Below, one piece after another: positions 4,813-5,698 of a stretch of DNA of 5,698 nt. Source of the stretch: Anaerolineae bacterium. Lineage in GTDB: Bacteria; Chloroflexota; Anaerolineae; Anaerolineales; E44-bin32. Numbering within the stretch: the stretch's first letter is position 1; every line of letters starts with the position of its first letter. The notes beneath the pieces were generated by a model. It was given only the letters and a program-made list of their open reading frames with translations, was not told where the DNA came from and made no database searches. A program made the position numbers and the translations under genes. The stretch is taken from contig DAOVIK010000130.1 in assembly GCA_030673735.1 (NCBI GenBank), positions 1-5,698 on the forward strand. The letters run 5' to 3'.

Positions 4813-5070
4813 ATGGTTTCGCGGGAGGTTCGAAAGGATCAAAGGATTCAGGTGCTGCTCAGTGAATCGCAATTGGGGCGCTTGTCCGAGGCTGCCGCAC
4901 GAGAGGGGCTCTCACGCTCTGCCTTTGTGAGAGAAGCGGTCGAGAATGCGCTCGAGGCCACACAAGAGGAGCTCTTGGCAGAAGCGGCTGAAGCCCTAGC
5001 TCCGATTTACGAATCCGACCAGGAGCTTGTTGCCTTCACGGCTCTAGATGGCGAGGAGTGGCATGAATAG
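4813..5070 (+). CDS. Ribbon-helix-helix antitoxin (CopG/MazE-like)
   Basis: This is an 85-residue antitoxin that should neutralise the toxin encoded just downstream and repress the shared promoter. The N-terminal half has the ribbon-helix-helix layout: a short basic strand QRIQVLLS (10-17), helix ESQLGRLSEAAAREG (18-32), turn, and helix SRSAFVREAVENALE (34-48). The C-terminal half (about 50-85) is rich in Glu and Asp and ends DGEEWHE, as expected for a flexible acidic segment that wraps a MazF toxin. A consensus ribosome binding site fixes the start. Its stop overlaps the toxin start (ATGAATAG), the usual arrangement for such pairs. It could be labelled VapB- or MazE-like by different databases; the toxin partner argues for the MazE role. 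Confidence 0.88.
   Translation: MVSREVRKDQRIQVLLSESQLGRLSEAAAREGLSRSAFVREAVENALEATQEELLAEAAEALAPIYESDQELVAFTALDGEEWHE
5053..5058 (+). promoter_or_regulatory. Ribosome binding site of the toxin gene
   Basis: GAGGAG lies four bases before the ATG at 5063, inside the antitoxin gene. It favours 5063 over the in-frame ATG at 5048, which would place this sequence inside the coding region. Confidence 0.6.
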
Positions 5071-5404
5071 CGGGGAAGTTTGGCGCGTCAACCTCGATCC
5101 GACCATGGGGGCGGAAATCAAGAAGACCCGCCCCTGCATCATTGTGAACCGGCAATCAATCGGAAAACTTCCTCTCAAGATTGTGGTCCCACTGACGGAA
5201 TGGCGCAGCGAGTTCGCCAATGCGCCCTGGCTGGTGCAAGTCAATCCCACCAAGACCAACGGTTTGACGAAGCCATCCGCGGCGGATACCTTTCAGGTGC
5301 GATCCCTCTCCGACCGCCGGCTTGTAGAGAAGATCGGAAAGGTATCCGACGATACCATGACCAAGGTTCGCGCAGGCCTGCGCCTCTCCCTGGATCTGGA
5401 TTAG
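5063..5404 (+). CDS. mazF: MazF/PemK family endoribonuclease toxin
   Basis: This 113-residue toxin of a type II system is expected to cut mRNA at short single-stranded motifs when freed from its antitoxin. Family landmarks are clear: GEVWRVNLDPTMGAEIKKTRPCIIV (4-28), VVPLTEW (41-47), then NPTKTNGLTKPSAADTFQVRSLSDRRL. R23 in KTRP and T45 in PLTE match the conserved Arg and Thr of the MazF active site. The C-terminal helix ends LRLSLDLD. The length is normal and no residue of the motif is missing, so it looks functional. The start overlaps the antitoxin stop by eight bases, which couples toxin to antitoxin translation. No clear terminator hairpin was found in the 47 bases between the stop and the right-hand repeat. 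Confidence 0.93.
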   Translation: MNSGEVWRVNLDPTMGAEIKKTRPCIIVNRQSIGKLPLKIVVPLTEWRSEFANAPWLVQVNPTKTNGLTKPSAADTFQVRSLSDRRLVEKIGKVSDDTMTKVRAGLRLSLDLD

Positions 5405-5429
5405 CCCCTGCGGCACTGGCGTCGCAATC

Positions 5430-5519
5430 CCTCGGATGATTCTTCCTAACTGAAATCCCTACTTCCGATAGCAGACGTAGTAGTCGGCCTCGATCATGCG
5501 ATTCTCGACCGGATCCCAG
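5430..5519. repeat. Direct repeat flanking the toxin-antitoxin cassette, right copy
   Basis: This is the partner of 4637-4726. Here the repeat is the genuine 3' end and downstream flank of the minus-strand gene at 5459-5698, because the reading frame continues past it without interruption. Similarity outside the gene includes CCTCGG, a one-base difference, then TGATTCT, and after eight poorly matched bases GAAATCCCTA. Confidence 0.85.
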
Positions 5520-5698
5520 TAGTGGTGTACGAAGTAGATGTTTCCCGCGGCGTCGAGGGTCGGTTCGCCGGCGAAGGGTGAGAGGATCAGCTCCGGCGCC
5601 TGCCACTCGCCGTCGATGAAGAGCGAGCGGTGGATCTCCGGCGCGGCAGGTCCGAACGTGAACCACAGCTCGAGCTCGTCCTCGGTCAGGTAGGGCCA
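5459..5698 (-). CDS. C-terminal end of a probable beta-propeller-type protein (start beyond window)
   Basis: The last 79 codons and a TAG stop are present; the gene enters from the right edge. The peptide includes HRSLFIDGEWQAPELI, SPFAGEPTLDAAGNIYFVHHYWDP and ends EADYYVCYRK. The run GEPTLDAAGNIYFVHH resembles the strands of PD40/WD40-like TolB-type propeller proteins (xxPxxxxDGxxIYF), which supports an extracytoplasmic binding or scaffold role, but with only the tail visible I cannot assign a function or say whether a signal peptide exists. Its 3' end is duplicated at 4637-4726, on the far side of the toxin-antitoxin operon, which it faces tail to tail. Confidence 0.7.
   Translation of the reverse strand, partial: WPYLTEDELELWFTFGPAAPEIHRSLFIDGEWQAPELILSPFAGEPTLDAAGNIYFVHHYWDPVENRMIEADYYVCYRK

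Noticed and set aside
4666..4872. 68-codon open frame on the minus strand ending in the conserved tail.
   Set aside because: Its N-terminal part is the reverse of the toxin-antitoxin promoter and the start of the antitoxin gene; only the last 19 codons have a homologue.
4727..5451. Insertion sequence carrying the toxin-antitoxin pair.
   Set aside because: There are no terminal inverted repeats and no transposase; the flanking direct repeats are far longer than a target-site duplication and encode a gene end.

Overview
The window is GC-rich bacterial DNA. It carries a divergent pair of transcription units, a long hairpin-filled intergenic region between them, and a toxin-antitoxin cassette lodged beside a partial gene. 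The cluster mevalonate kinase + isopentenyl phosphate kinase + UbiA prenyltransferase is typical of archaea. Among bacteria, this kinase pair is known from Chloroflexota such as Roseiflexus, so an uncultured Chloroflexota-like bacterium is my best guess. That is inference from gene content and repeat style only; there is no rRNA or other phylogenetic marker here.

Layout. (1) 1-488, minus strand: the N-terminal 162 codons of tlyA (S4 + FtsJ-type rRNA 2'-O-methyltransferase), running off the left edge. (2) 489-1964: about 1.5 kb without a convincing gene. It holds at least three families of short hairpin repeats, some with compensatory base changes between copies, and a candidate promoter just before the next gene. 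(3) 1965-4548, plus strand: a tight operon, ubiA-type prenyltransferase (DPPR-synthase-like), mevalonate kinase and isopentenyl phosphate kinase, joined by two ATGA stop/start overlaps and closed by a hairpin terminator at 4613-4650. (4) 4637-5519: a ribbon-helix-helix antitoxin and a MazF/PemK toxin with their own strong promoter, flanked by two direct copies of a roughly 90-bp sequence. (5) 5459-5698, minus strand: the last 79 codons of a probable beta-propeller-type protein running off the right edge. The right-hand direct repeat is the 3' end of this gene, and the left-hand repeat is a detached paralogous tail of it.

How the parts work together. Mevalonate kinase makes mevalonate 5-phosphate, and isopentenyl phosphate kinase makes isopentenyl diphosphate from isopentenyl phosphate. 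The two together, with no phosphomevalonate kinase beside them, point to the alternative mevalonate route, in which a mevalonate-phosphate decarboxylase (not in this window) links the two steps. The UbiA protein would use a polyprenyl phosphate end product of that route, probably in making a lipid-linked sugar. The toxin-antitoxin pair looks like an independent accessory cassette.

The most unusual feature is the toxin-antitoxin cassette bracketed by copies of one gene's 3' end. The four differences between the two copies in coding sequence are all synonymous. The repeat-rich intergenic region is the second point of interest. I see no CRISPR array, tRNA, rRNA, transposase or integrase in the window.
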